From Gammaproteobacteria bacterium (GTDB lineage: Bacteria > Pseudomonadota > Gammaproteobacteria > Pseudomonadales > Pseudohongiellaceae), in NCBI GenBank assembly GCA_003556835.1, contig PWQG01000069.1:1-9408 (forward strand): 9,408 bases of DNA, read 5' to 3'. The notes under the pieces are model-generated. The model was not told the DNA's origin and made no database searches. It saw only the letters and a list, made by a program, of their open reading frames with translations. A program made the position numbers and the translations under genes. The first letter of the stretch is position 1. Every line of letters begins with the position of its first letter. Shown piece by piece: positions 1 to 6,085 of the stretch.

Positions 1-1019
1 ACAACAAGCTGATAGCCGATGCCCAGGGGAGCTTCGTCCGTGGTGAATGCGATATCACCGGTCAGATCGGCCTGCATGCTATCCAGCTGCAACTCGATAC
101 GGTTCAGGCTGAGGCCTCGCCGGTCGCCTTCCAGTTGTCCATTGAATTGAAATTGATTATTGTCCAGGTCCATGCCCGGTGCGGTGTCCAGCGGCATGAA
201 CTGTTCCAGCAGATACAGCAGGTTGAATTGATTGCTTTCCAGTGCAGCGGTCCACTGCAAGGCATTCCGGAAGTCACGCAACTGCAAGCTGGCCTGCAGC
301 ACCAGGGGGCTCAGCGTAAAACGGATATCGTCCAAGCCAAGTTCACCTTGTTCCCAGTCCAGGCGGGATTCAGCTTCCAGCTGGACGGGCAGGCTCTGGT
401 TGTTGGTCTGGCGCCAGTGGCTGTTGAGCTTGATGGCGAAGGGGGCGCCTTCCAGGTTGCCGCCGCGACTGCGGATGTCCATCTGCCCCAGGCTCGTGTC
501 GATACCCCGTTGCAGGTCCCTGATGCTGGCACTGGAATTGCGGATGTGGATGGTGTCCGGGGACAGCAGACGGTCAATTGAACCGCTATCGGTGGGCGCT
601 GCGCCGCCGGTGTTGCCACTTTCATCCCCGGAGCGCAGCCAGTTGCTTTGTCCTTCACGGCCGACAAACCAGTTCAGGTGGGCGCTTTCCACCACCAGCC
701 CGGTCAGCCGGGGGACATCTCCGAACAGGCTCAGCGGGGCGATCTGCAGAAAGAGGTGTCCAGCGGAGGCCAGTTCCTGGGGGGAGGCAGGATTGCTGAG
801 TTGTACATCGCGCACTTCGAGGCCGAACTCGGGACGCAGACGCCACTGGACATCACCGGCAATACGCAATTGATAGGGGCTGTGGGCGTTGACGAGTTGT
901 TCGATGAGCGCGGTATGACGGGCCGGATCGGCCAGTGCCAGTCGGAGTAGCAGTATGGCGCCGGACAGGCCCAGTAGGCCGACGATGGACAGCGTCAGTA
1001 TCCAGCTTCGCTTACTCAT
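1..1019 (-). CDS. AsmA-family envelope protein, N-terminal part (runs off left edge)
   Basis: Reading the minus strand from ATG at 1019-1017 gives an uninterrupted frame of 339 codons to the window edge, so the C-terminus is missing. The protein starts MSKRSWILTLSIVG and has one hydrophobic N-terminal segment (about residues 6-29), fitting an inner-membrane anchor with the rest in the periplasm. Residues 53-77 (IAGDVQWRLRPEFGLEVRDV, then QLSNP) and the NWFVGREGQSNWLR stretch near 116-129 match the start of AsmA-domain proteins. These are large bridge-like or chorein-related proteins linked to outer-membrane lipid and protein homeostasis. The start was chosen because the membrane anchor follows it directly; an in-frame ATG at 1089 would add an unlikely 23-residue extension. 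The Shine-Dalgarno sequence is weak (CTCCGGGAT) and I see no convincing promoter. A terminator at 1104-1130 separates it from the DUF4168 gene upstream. Family assignment is good; the exact orthologue is uncertain. Confidence 0.85.
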   Translation of the reverse strand, partial: MSKRSWILTLSIVGLLGLSGAILLLRLALADPARHTALIEQLVNAHSPYQLRIAGDVQWRLRPEFGLEVRDVQLSNPASPQELASAGHLFLQIAPLSLFGDVPRLTGLVVESAHLNWFVGREGQSNWLRSGDESGNTGGAAPTDSGSIDRLLSPDTIHIRNSSASIRDLQRGIDTSLGQMDIRSRGGNLEGAPFAIKLNSHWRQTNNQSLPVQLEAESRLDWEQGELGLDDIRFTLSPLVLQASLQLRDFRNALQWTAALESNQFNLLYLLEQFMPLDTAPGMDLDNNQFQFNGQLEGDRRGLSLNRIELQLDSMQADLTGDIAFTTDEAPLGIGYQLV

Positions 1020-1103
1020 GATCAGACTGATCCCGGAGAGCTTGTTGCAGTATGTGAACAAGTCTACCGAAAGGGGCCAGGTATTGCATCCGGAGGCGGG
1101 ACG

Positions 1104-1130
1104 AAAAAAAGGCAGGCCTTGCGGCCTGCC
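1104..1130 (-). terminator. Rho-independent terminator of the distal DUF4168 gene
   Basis: A perfect 8-bp stem GGCAGGCC / GGCCTGCC (1111-1118 and 1123-1130) with loop TTGC is followed on the minus strand by a run of seven T (1110-1104). It lies 46 bases past the stop codon of the gene ending at 1177 and isolates it from the asmA-like gene. Confidence 0.9.
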
Positions 1131-1176
1131 TGAAGATACACGTCAGTTAGGGTACTGACATGGTCTGGAACAGAGA

Positions 1177-1575
1177 TCACTCCATTGCGGATTCGATTGC
1201 AGCTTCCAGCTCGGCCATCAATTCGGGGTTGGCCGACGCGGTCTGGATGACCGTGTTGTATTCTTCCACCGTCATGTCATTGGATTGCACGGCTTCCTGC
1301 ATTTCTTCCTGGGCAGCCTGTTGCAGCTCCATGGCCTCTTCTTCGTTACCGGCAGTCTGCAAACGCTCGGCGTAGTGGTTTTGGATCTGCATGATCTCCG
1401 CGTAGGCGCCAAGGAAGTTTTCGCGTGTATCGGCGTCAATCGTTGGCGCCTCGCCACCTGCCTGCGGTTGACCTGCAGGGGGCTGGCCAGCCGGCGGCTG
1501 GGCAGTGGCAACAGACATGCCGAACATCATGGCGAACAGGGCGGAAATACTAAGTGCTGTAGTCGTCTTTTTCAT
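1177..1575 (-). CDS. small secreted DUF4168-type protein (distal paralogue, with Pro/Gly/Gln linker)
   Basis: The product is 132 aa. Residues 1-25 form a classical signal peptide (MKK, hydrophobic core, ending VATA before Q26), so it should be exported. Residues 26-43 are a low-complexity PPAGQ-type linker. Residues 44-132 are acidic, rich in Glu and Gln, and predicted helical, with MTVEEYN and ASANPEL near the end. This is the pattern of DUF4168 (Pfam), a family of unknown function; assignment is from memory of the motif. The ATG at 1575 is preferred over the in-frame TTG just before it because AAAGGAG lies 7 bases upstream. The mature domain is almost the same as that of the gene at 1879-2226 (78 of 83 C-terminal residues by eye). 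A sigma-54 promoter match stands upstream and a strong terminator downstream, so it appears to be a single-gene transcript. No catalytic residues are apparent. Confidence 0.88.
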   Translation of the reverse strand: MKKTTTALSISALFAMMFGMSVATAQPPAGQPPAGQPQAGGEAPTIDADTRENFLGAYAEIMQIQNHYAERLQTAGNEEEAMELQQAAQEEMQEAVQSNDMTVEEYNTVIQTASANPELMAELEAAIESAME

Positions 1576-1582
1576 CAAGCTA

Positions 1583-1588
1583 CTCCTT
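1583..1588 (-). promoter_or_regulatory. ribosome binding site fixing the start at 1575
   Basis: The minus strand reads AAGGAG here, 7 bases before ATG 1575-1573. That spacing favours the ATG over the adjacent TTG at 1578. Confidence 0.75.
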
Positions 1589-1623
1589 TCGGTGGTGCTT
1601 TTGCGAGAATGTGCAGTGGGGTC

Positions 1624-1639
1624 TGCAATGGCTGTGCCA
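1624..1639 (-). promoter_or_regulatory. sigma-54 (RpoN) promoter of the distal DUF4168 gene
   Basis: The minus strand reads TGGCACAGCCATTGCA, a full match to TGGCAC-N5-TTGCW, with the GG and GC pairs in the spacing required by sigma-54. It ends 48 bases before the start codon, leaving a leader of roughly 35-40 bases that includes the AAGGAG site. An AT-rich tract (1640-1690) lies just upstream, as is common at IHF-bent sigma-54 promoters. The regulator gene at 2392-3798 encodes a sigma-54 activator, which supports the call. Promoter activity is inferred from sequence only. Confidence 0.75.
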
Positions 1640-1656
1640 ATAATTAAAAATCTTTA

Positions 1657-1669
1657 TAAGATGCTGATG
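1657..1669 (-). promoter_or_regulatory. possible IHF site upstream of the sigma-54 promoter
   Basis: The minus strand reads CATCAGCATCTTA, 11 of 13 to the IHF consensus WATCAANNNNTTR. It lies between the sigma-54 promoter and the dyad at 1742-1756, the usual place for IHF. The match is weak and the consensus is degenerate. Confidence 0.3.
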
Positions 1670-1741
1670 CGCATAAAATTATATGTTTTGCGAGGTGCTT
1701 GTGTTGTCGGGTGAGAGCTGGCTGCGAGTGTGCCCCGCTGG

Positions 1742-1756
1742 CGCATGAGACATGCG
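1742..1756. promoter_or_regulatory. candidate enhancer (activator-binding) dyad
   Basis: This is a perfect 6+3+6 inverted repeat, CGCATG-AGA-CATGCG, about 100 bases upstream of the sigma-54 promoter at 1639-1624. That is a typical distance for an NtrC-type activator site. The core CATGCG recurs in the region upstream of the other paralogue (2376-2381). Binding is inferred only. Confidence 0.35.
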
Positions 1757-1804
1757 GGCGCAGTATCAATCGTGGTTTGCAGGCCTGTTCAAGGTTTCCT
1801 GAGA

Positions 1805-1838
1805 CATAAAAAAGGGCAGACCGGATTGGCCTGCCCTT
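1805..1838 (-). terminator. Rho-independent terminator of the proximal DUF4168 gene
   Basis: AAGGGCAG (1812-1819) pairs with CTGCCCTT (1831-1838). The stem is extended by two more pairs across one mismatch, with loop GGATT. The minus strand continues into TTTTTTATG. It lies 41 bases after the stop at 1879 and separates the two paralogues into independent transcripts. Confidence 0.85.
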
Positions 1839-1878
1839 CTACCGGAAAGTCGCGATGTGAATCGCGCTTGTCGGTCAG

Positions 1879-2226
1879 TTATTCCATCGCGGCTTCGATG
1901 GCAGCTTCCAGCTCCGCCATCAATTCCGGGTTGGCTGAAGCGGTCTGGATGACATTGTTGTATTCTTCAACTGTCATGTCATTGGATTGCACGGCTTCCT
2001 GCATTTCTTCCTGGGCAGCCTGTTGCAGTTGCATGGCTTCTTCTTCATTGGAAGCCGTCTGCAGGCGCTGGGCGTAATGGTTCTGGATCTGCATGATCTC
2101 AGCGTAGGCGCCAAGGAAGTTTTCGCGCGTTTCGGCGTCGATGGTTTCCTGGGCGGACGCCACCGAGGCACCGAAAATCAGGGCAAAGGCGGCGGGGATG
2201 CTGAACCAGCGAATCAATGTTTTCAT
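1879..2226 (-). CDS. small secreted DUF4168-type protein (proximal paralogue)
   Basis: The product is 115 aa. Residues 1-25 are a signal peptide (MKTLIRWFS, hydrophobic stretch, SVASA before QE), so the mature protein is about 90 residues and should reach the periplasm or the outside. The mature part is acidic and helical, with the motif TVEEYN and an Ala/Glu-rich tail ending AAIEAAME. It matches the DUF4168 pattern (function unknown). It lacks the Pro/Gly/Gln linker of the paralogue at 1177-1575; otherwise the mature domains differ at only about five of the last 83 positions, whereas the signal peptides are clearly different. The ATG at 2226 has AGGAG 6 bases upstream. A sigma-54-type promoter is found 42 bases upstream of the start, and the gene sits directly downstream of the regulator gene on the same strand, 165 bases away. 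Confidence 0.87.
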   Translation of the reverse strand: MKTLIRWFSIPAAFALIFGASVASAQETIDAETRENFLGAYAEIMQIQNHYAQRLQTASNEEEAMQLQQAAQEEMQEAVQSNDMTVEEYNNVIQTASANPELMAELEAAIEAAME

Positions 2227-2268
2227 TTTTGTCTCCTAATGGTTTAAGAAAGTACTCCCACTGTATTA

Positions 2269-2284
2269 AGCAAAACGCACGCCA
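2269..2284 (-). promoter_or_regulatory. sigma-54 (RpoN) promoter of the proximal DUF4168 gene
   Basis: The minus strand reads TGGCGTGCGTTTTGCT, i.e. TGGCGT-N5-TTGCT. The invariant GG and GC are in correct register; the -24 box deviates at two positions from TGGCAC. It ends 42 bases before ATG 2226, nearly the same geometry as the promoter at 1639-1624, which makes a chance match less likely. Confidence 0.65.
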
Positions 2285-2328
2285 GTTTGCTGTCATTCTG
2301 TATGCTACTGATATTCCTTAATATGTCC

Positions 2329-2341
2329 GAATGGATTGATG
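2329..2341 (-). promoter_or_regulatory. possible IHF site
   Basis: The minus strand reads CATCAATCCATTC, 11 of 13 to WATCAANNNNTTR. It lies between the putative enhancer at 2363-2384 and the sigma-54 promoter at 2284-2269. Weak alone; noted because the other paralogue has a similar site in the same relative position. Confidence 0.3.
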
Positions 2342-2362
2342 AGGGTGTGCCTGGAAAGCCTG

Positions 2363-2384
2363 TGTCATATTGACCCATGCGACA
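2363..2384. promoter_or_regulatory. candidate activator-binding region
   Basis: This region contains GTCA-TAT-TGAC (2364-2374), a perfect 4+3+4 dyad, nested in TGTC-N14-GACA (2363-2384). It includes CATGCG, which is also present in the dyad at 1742-1756. It sits about 80-100 bases upstream of the sigma-54 promoter, just past the stop codon of the regulator gene. Function inferred from position only. Confidence 0.28.
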
Positions 2385-2391
2385 GAATCGC

Positions 2392-3798
2392 TCACTCCGT
2401 GCCGGCTTCCTGGTCAGGTTCATCCAGGCGTCGGTAGAGGGTGCGGCGGCCAATGCCCAGGGTGTCAGCGGCCTTGCGTTTGTTGCCATCGTGCTGCTCC
2501 AGCACCAGGTCGATGTAGCGCTTCTCCAGCTCACTGAGCGAAGGCAGACGACCGCCGCCGAGCGCTTCATTGAGCAGCTCGCTGGACAGCCTGTGTTCGG
2601 TTGCCTGACGGTCGGGGTTGCGCATGCGTTCGGGCAGATCCTGTACCGTAATCTCTCCATCGCGACTGAAAGTGACCGCGCGCTCGATGGCGCTGGAGAG
2701 TTCGCGTACATTGCCGGGGAAGTTGTGCTGCCGTATCAGTTCCAGCGCGTCATTACTGATGCCCTGGATATCCCGTTGCAGCTTGAGGTTGAATTCGTTG
2801 ATCAGGTGTATGGTGAGCAGCTCGACGTCTTCGCCCCGGTCCCGCAATGCGGGTATGGCAATGGTGAAGGTCTCGAGTCGGAAGTAGAGGTCCTCGCGAA
2901 AGCGCTTGTCCCGCACTTCCTCTTCCAGGTCGCGATTGGTGGCGGCGATGATGCGCACATCCAGTTGTTCTTCACGATTCGAGCCGATCGGACGGATGCG
3001 GCCATCCTGGAGGATACGCAGCAACTTGGCCTGCATCTCCATGGGCATTTCCCCGATCTCGTCGAGCAGCAGGCTGCCCTTGTGCGCTTCAGCGAACAGG
3101 CCTTTGCGCGCCTGCTGGGCGCCGGTGAAGGCATTGGCGGTGTGGCCAAACAGCTCGCTCTCCAGCAGCTCGGGGGGAATGCCGGCGCAGTTCACCGCCA
3201 CGAACGGCCCCTCGGCACGACTGCTTTCCTCATGCACGGCACGCGCCACCAGCTCCTTGCCGGTACCACTCTCGCCGGTTATCAGCACCGGGCCGTCGGC
3301 GCGGGCGACCATACGGATGGTGTCATAGAGGCGGCGCATGGCCTCGCTCTGGCCGATCATGCCGTGGAAACCGTTGTCGCCGAACAGCTTGCGATAGCGG
3401 CTGACTTCTTCCTGCAGATGCCTGCGCTGCAGCACCCGCTCGACACTGATGCGCAGATGATCCAGCTTGATGGGCTTGGTCAGGAAATCATCGGCGCCCT
3501 TTTGCAGCGCATCCACCGCCTGTTCCACGGTACCGAAGGCGGTGATCATGATGAATCCCGGCCGGGGGGAATGTTCGCGCAGTGCCAGCAGCAGATCCAG
3601 GCCGCTGGCCCCTGGCAGACGCAGGTCGCTTACCACCAGTTCCGTGGGCTGGTTTTTCAGGTGGCTGATGGCCGCTTCCGCTTCAGCAACGGAATGGACG
3701 ATGTAACCGGCGTCCTGCAGTTCGTCCACCAGCAGTTCGCGCAGTGCCTGGTCATCCTCAACTACCAGTATGGAGCCAGTTGTTTCGTTCTGCTTCAT
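2392..3798 (-). CDS. NtrC-family sigma-54-dependent response regulator
   Basis: The product is 468 aa, a usual length for the family. The receiver domain is at residues ~9-120: acidic pocket E14-D15-D16, phosphoacceptor D58 (VVSDLRLPG), T86 and K108. The AAA+ domain is at ~146-375: Walker A GESGTGKE (175-182), Walker B LLLDEIGE (243-250), ATNRDL (286-291), FREDLYFRL (300-308) and FPGNVREL (360-367). A Fis-type helix-turn-helix lies at ~421-457 (GNKRKAADTLGIGRRTLYRR). It should bind enhancers and use ATP to open sigma-54 promoters when phosphorylated by the kinase encoded just upstream. Its ATG overlaps the kinase stop codon (ATGA), indicating translational coupling. The sigma-54-contact loop reads NAFTGA (222-227) instead of GAFTGA. 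Likely targets are the two DUF4168 genes downstream; the specific regulator name is not known to me. Confidence 0.95.
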   Translation of the reverse strand: MKQNETTGSILVVEDDQALRELLVDELQDAGYIVHSVAEAEAAISHLKNQPTELVVSDLRLPGASGLDLLLALREHSPRPGFIMITAFGTVEQAVDALQKGADDFLTKPIKLDHLRISVERVLQRRHLQEEVSRYRKLFGDNGFHGMIGQSEAMRRLYDTIRMVARADGPVLITGESGTGKELVARAVHEESSRAEGPFVAVNCAGIPPELLESELFGHTANAFTGAQQARKGLFAEAHKGSLLLDEIGEMPMEMQAKLLRILQDGRIRPIGSNREEQLDVRIIAATNRDLEEEVRDKRFREDLYFRLETFTIAIPALRDRGEDVELLTIHLINEFNLKLQRDIQGISNDALELIRQHNFPGNVRELSSAIERAVTFSRDGEITVQDLPERMRNPDRQATEHRLSSELLNEALGGGRLPSLSELEKRYIDLVLEQHDGNKRKAADTLGIGRRTLYRRLDEPDQEAGTE

Positions 3799-5264
3799 GA
3801 ATTTCCGCCGTTCAGAATGATCCGGAACCGGGCGCCGCCCAGGTCTGTGCTTCGGTCCACTTCGATATGCCCGTCGTGATCGGTGATGGCCGCATGGGCC
3901 ACCGACAGACCGAGTCCGGTACCCTGGCCCACCGATTTGGTGGTGAAGAAGGGGTCGAACAATTGGGACAGATTGCTCTCGTCGACACCGGGGCCATCGT
4001 CTTCCACACTGATCTCGATCTGCCGGGCATCGATTGTTCGCCAGTTTACCCGGACCTTCTCGCGGCAGGCCTGGGTGGCATTGGCCAGCAGGTTGCCCAG
4101 GGCCTGCTCAAACCGGATCGGGTCCACGTCCAGTGAAATGCCGGGATCCGATTCCGGTAGCTCGACCCGGATATTTCGCTGCTGGATGTCCTGTTCCATC
4201 TTTTCCAGCGCGGCGCGGACCAGGGCGCCAATGTCCATGCTGACCCGTTGCAGGGGGTTGCGGCGGCCGAAATCAAGCAATTGTTGGATGATCTTTTCCA
4301 TCCGGGCCGCTTCGGTGCGCATTTTACCGATGCTCTGGCGCAGCCCTTCATCCAGATCGTCGCGGCGCAGCACCTGCTGTGCCTTGCCGTCGACGGTGCT
4401 CAGCGGGGTGCCAAGCTCATGGGCGATGCCTGAAGCGAGTTGCCCGATTGCAGCCAGCTTCTCTGATTCCTGCAGCCGCAGTCGCAGTTCGGTTTCCTGG
4501 GCCTGACGCTGCGCGATTTCTTCCTGGGAGTTGCGGATGCGGTCGAGCATATCGTTGATGCCGCCCGACAGTACCTGGATCTCCGCGGGACCGTCTTCAG
4601 CCAGGCGCCGGTCCGTCTGCCCGCCCTTGACCTGGGTCATGCCGTCACTGATGCGGCGCAGGTGACGCCCGACCGCACCATAATGGCCGAACAGAACCAG
4701 TGCGGCCAGCAACAGGCAGGTGGCCAGCAATGCCATCATGGCGCCCTGGCGGACCATGGCGATATAGTCACTGAAATCACTGCCGCGGCGGGTCACCTGC
4801 AGCAGGCCGTTGATGCGACCGCCGGTGTCGGTGAGGGGCACAAAATAGGAAAAGATCATTTCCTCGCCGGCTTCCGAGAACTCTCCCAGGGGATCACCGG
4901 CAGCGGCCAGCGCCGCCGCTTCGGAAGTCTGGACGGTGTCCCGGCGCTGGCCGCTGCGGGCGATTTCCTGTCCATCCTCATCGTAGACATAGGCTCCATA
5001 GACCACATCGATATTGAAGGCCGAATCCAGTGCCTGCTGGATGCTGCCGCGTCGGTCGCGCTCCAGGGCATGGCTCAGGGGGAGTCGGATGGCGCGGGCG
5101 ATCAGCTCGATGTCCTCCTGCATGCGTGCATCCACCTGATTCTCCAGAACCCTCAGGGACCAGGAGGCGGCAGCGCTCACGGCAATGATGACCGGAATCA
5201 GTACATAGGCCAGTAATGCCATGCGGAGATTGTAGATTCTGTGAAGGCGCGGTGTACGTTTCAT
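3795..5264 (-). CDS. membrane sensor histidine kinase (HAMP, HisKA, HATPase)
   Basis: The product is 489 aa from ATG 5264. It has TM1 at ~15-37, a periplasmic region of about 135 residues (38-172), TM2 at ~173-194, a HAMP segment and coiled coil (~195-270), an H-box with H282 in ASGIAHELGTPLS, an N-box NLLANATQA with N395, DDGPGV (422-427), FDPFFTTK (436-443) and GTGLGLS (448-454). All autokinase motifs are intact. It should phosphorylate the regulator encoded next, whose start codon overlaps this stop by 4 bases. The frame is open up to 5381, but MKRTPRLHRI at 5264 is preferred because it directly precedes TM1 and has AGGA upstream (spacing 4, short). The periplasmic part matches no sensor domain I can name, so the signal is unknown. 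The gene is divergent from hisB. Confidence 0.93.
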   Translation of the reverse strand: MKRTPRLHRIYNLRMALLAYVLIPVIIAVSAAASWSLRVLENQVDARMQEDIELIARAIRLPLSHALERDRRGSIQQALDSAFNIDVVYGAYVYDEDGQEIARSGQRRDTVQTSEAAALAAAGDPLGEFSEAGEEMIFSYFVPLTDTGGRINGLLQVTRRGSDFSDYIAMVRQGAMMALLATCLLLAALVLFGHYGAVGRHLRRISDGMTQVKGGQTDRRLAEDGPAEIQVLSGGINDMLDRIRNSQEEIAQRQAQETELRLRLQESEKLAAIGQLASGIAHELGTPLSTVDGKAQQVLRRDDLDEGLRQSIGKMRTEAARMEKIIQQLLDFGRRNPLQRVSMDIGALVRAALEKMEQDIQQRNIRVELPESDPGISLDVDPIRFEQALGNLLANATQACREKVRVNWRTIDARQIEISVEDDGPGVDESNLSQLFDPFFTTKSVGQGTGLGLSVAHAAITDHDGHIEVDRSTDLGGARFRIILNGGNS

Positions 5265-5415
5265 GGAGTCCTGGTCGGAATAAAACAGCTTTTCAGTGTA
5301 CCGTGCGTGTTTATCGATTGACAGGCTCAGCGGCTGGCCCGGACCTGGATGCGGTATTGAGCCAGTGGCACATCCATGCATCTCGGCTGCGCTTTCTTTG
5401 CATCCCCTGAGGCTT

Positions 5416-5421
5416 TATAAT
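5416..5421 (+). promoter_or_regulatory. probable -10 box of the hisB promoter
   Basis: A perfect TATAAT lies 40 bases upstream of the hisB start, in the kinase-hisB divergent region. The 17-bp-spaced -35 position reads TTTCTT (5393-5398), a poor match. I see no his-type attenuator leader peptide in the ~35 bases before the gene. Confidence 0.45.
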
Positions 5422-5461
5422 GCGCGGGTTTCTCACTTACCATTCTTGCAGGGCAATCACC

Positions 5462-6058
5462 ATGTCCCAGGCTCAGCGCACGGCCACGGTCGAACGCAAC
5501 ACCAGGGAAACGCAGATCCGTGTTTCCATCAATCTCGACGGCACCGGGCAGTTCGACTGCACCACGGGAGTGCCGTTTCTGGACCACATGCTGGAGCAGG
5601 TGGCCCGTCACGGCCTGATCGACATGCAGATCATGTCGAAGGGAGACCTGGAGATCGACGACCACCACACCGTGGAGGATCTGGGCATCACCCTGGGCCA
5701 GGCTTTCAACAAGGCCCTGGATCGCAAGGGCATCCGCCGTTATGGCCACGCCTACGTGCCCCTGGATGAAGCCTTGTCACGAGTCGTGATCGACTTTTCG
5801 GGCCGTCCCGGCCTGGAATTCCACGTGCCCTTCACCCGTGCAGTGGTGGGCGGCTTTGATGTCGACCTGTTCCGTGAGTTCTTCCAGGGTTTTGTCAATC
5901 ACGCCCTGGTGACCCTGCACGTTGACACCCTGCGTGGCATCAATACGCACCACCAGATTGAAACCGTGTACAAGGCCTTCGGCCGCGCCCTGCGCATGGC
6001 CATGGAGCTCGACCCCCGCAGCGCGGGTGTTGTGCCGTCCACTAAAGGCAGCCTCTGA
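5462..6058 (+). CDS. hisB: imidazoleglycerol-phosphate dehydratase
   Basis: The product is 198 aa, the size of the monofunctional enzyme (no N-terminal phosphatase domain as in enterobacterial HisB). It dehydrates imidazole glycerol phosphate to imidazole acetol phosphate in histidine synthesis, in the cytoplasm, using Mn-binding histidines. Visible signatures are FLDHMLEQVARHG (39-51), DDHHTVEDLGI (66-76), GFVNHALVTLHV (143-154), NTHHQIE (161-167) and C-terminal PSTKGSL. The frame is open upstream to 5420, but the ATG at 5462 gives the standard N-terminus (MSQAQRTATVERNTRET). It is the first gene of hisBHAF, with 27 bases to hisH. The other his genes (hisG, D, C, I, E) are not in the window. 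Confidence 0.97.
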   Translation: MSQAQRTATVERNTRETQIRVSINLDGTGQFDCTTGVPFLDHMLEQVARHGLIDMQIMSKGDLEIDDHHTVEDLGITLGQAFNKALDRKGIRRYGHAYVPLDEALSRVVIDFSGRPGLEFHVPFTRAVVGGFDVDLFREFFQGFVNHALVTLHVDTLRGINTHHQIETVYKAFGRALRMAMELDPRSAGVVPSTKGSL

Positions 6059-6085
6059 AGCAACCCATCCGGTTCAGCGTGCATT

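Noticed and set aside
2377..3879. 500-codon open frame on the plus strand
   Set aside because: It is antisense to the response regulator, whose receiver, AAA+ and HTH motifs are unmistakable; the plus-strand translation has no recognisable domain.
5265..5323. Sigma-70 promoter for the kinase gene (TACACT at 5300-5295)
   Set aside because: The -35 position matches only 2 of 6 bases; no better candidate was found, so none is annotated.
5318..5323. TTGACA on the plus strand upstream of hisB
   Set aside because: No -10 element at 16-18 bases downstream; the TATAAT at 5416 is far out of range.
5366..5380. TGGCAC followed by TGCA on the plus strand upstream of hisB, resembling a sigma-54 promoter
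   Set aside because: The distance between GG and GC is one base short of the sigma-54 requirement, and hisB is a housekeeping gene with a TATAAT box nearby.
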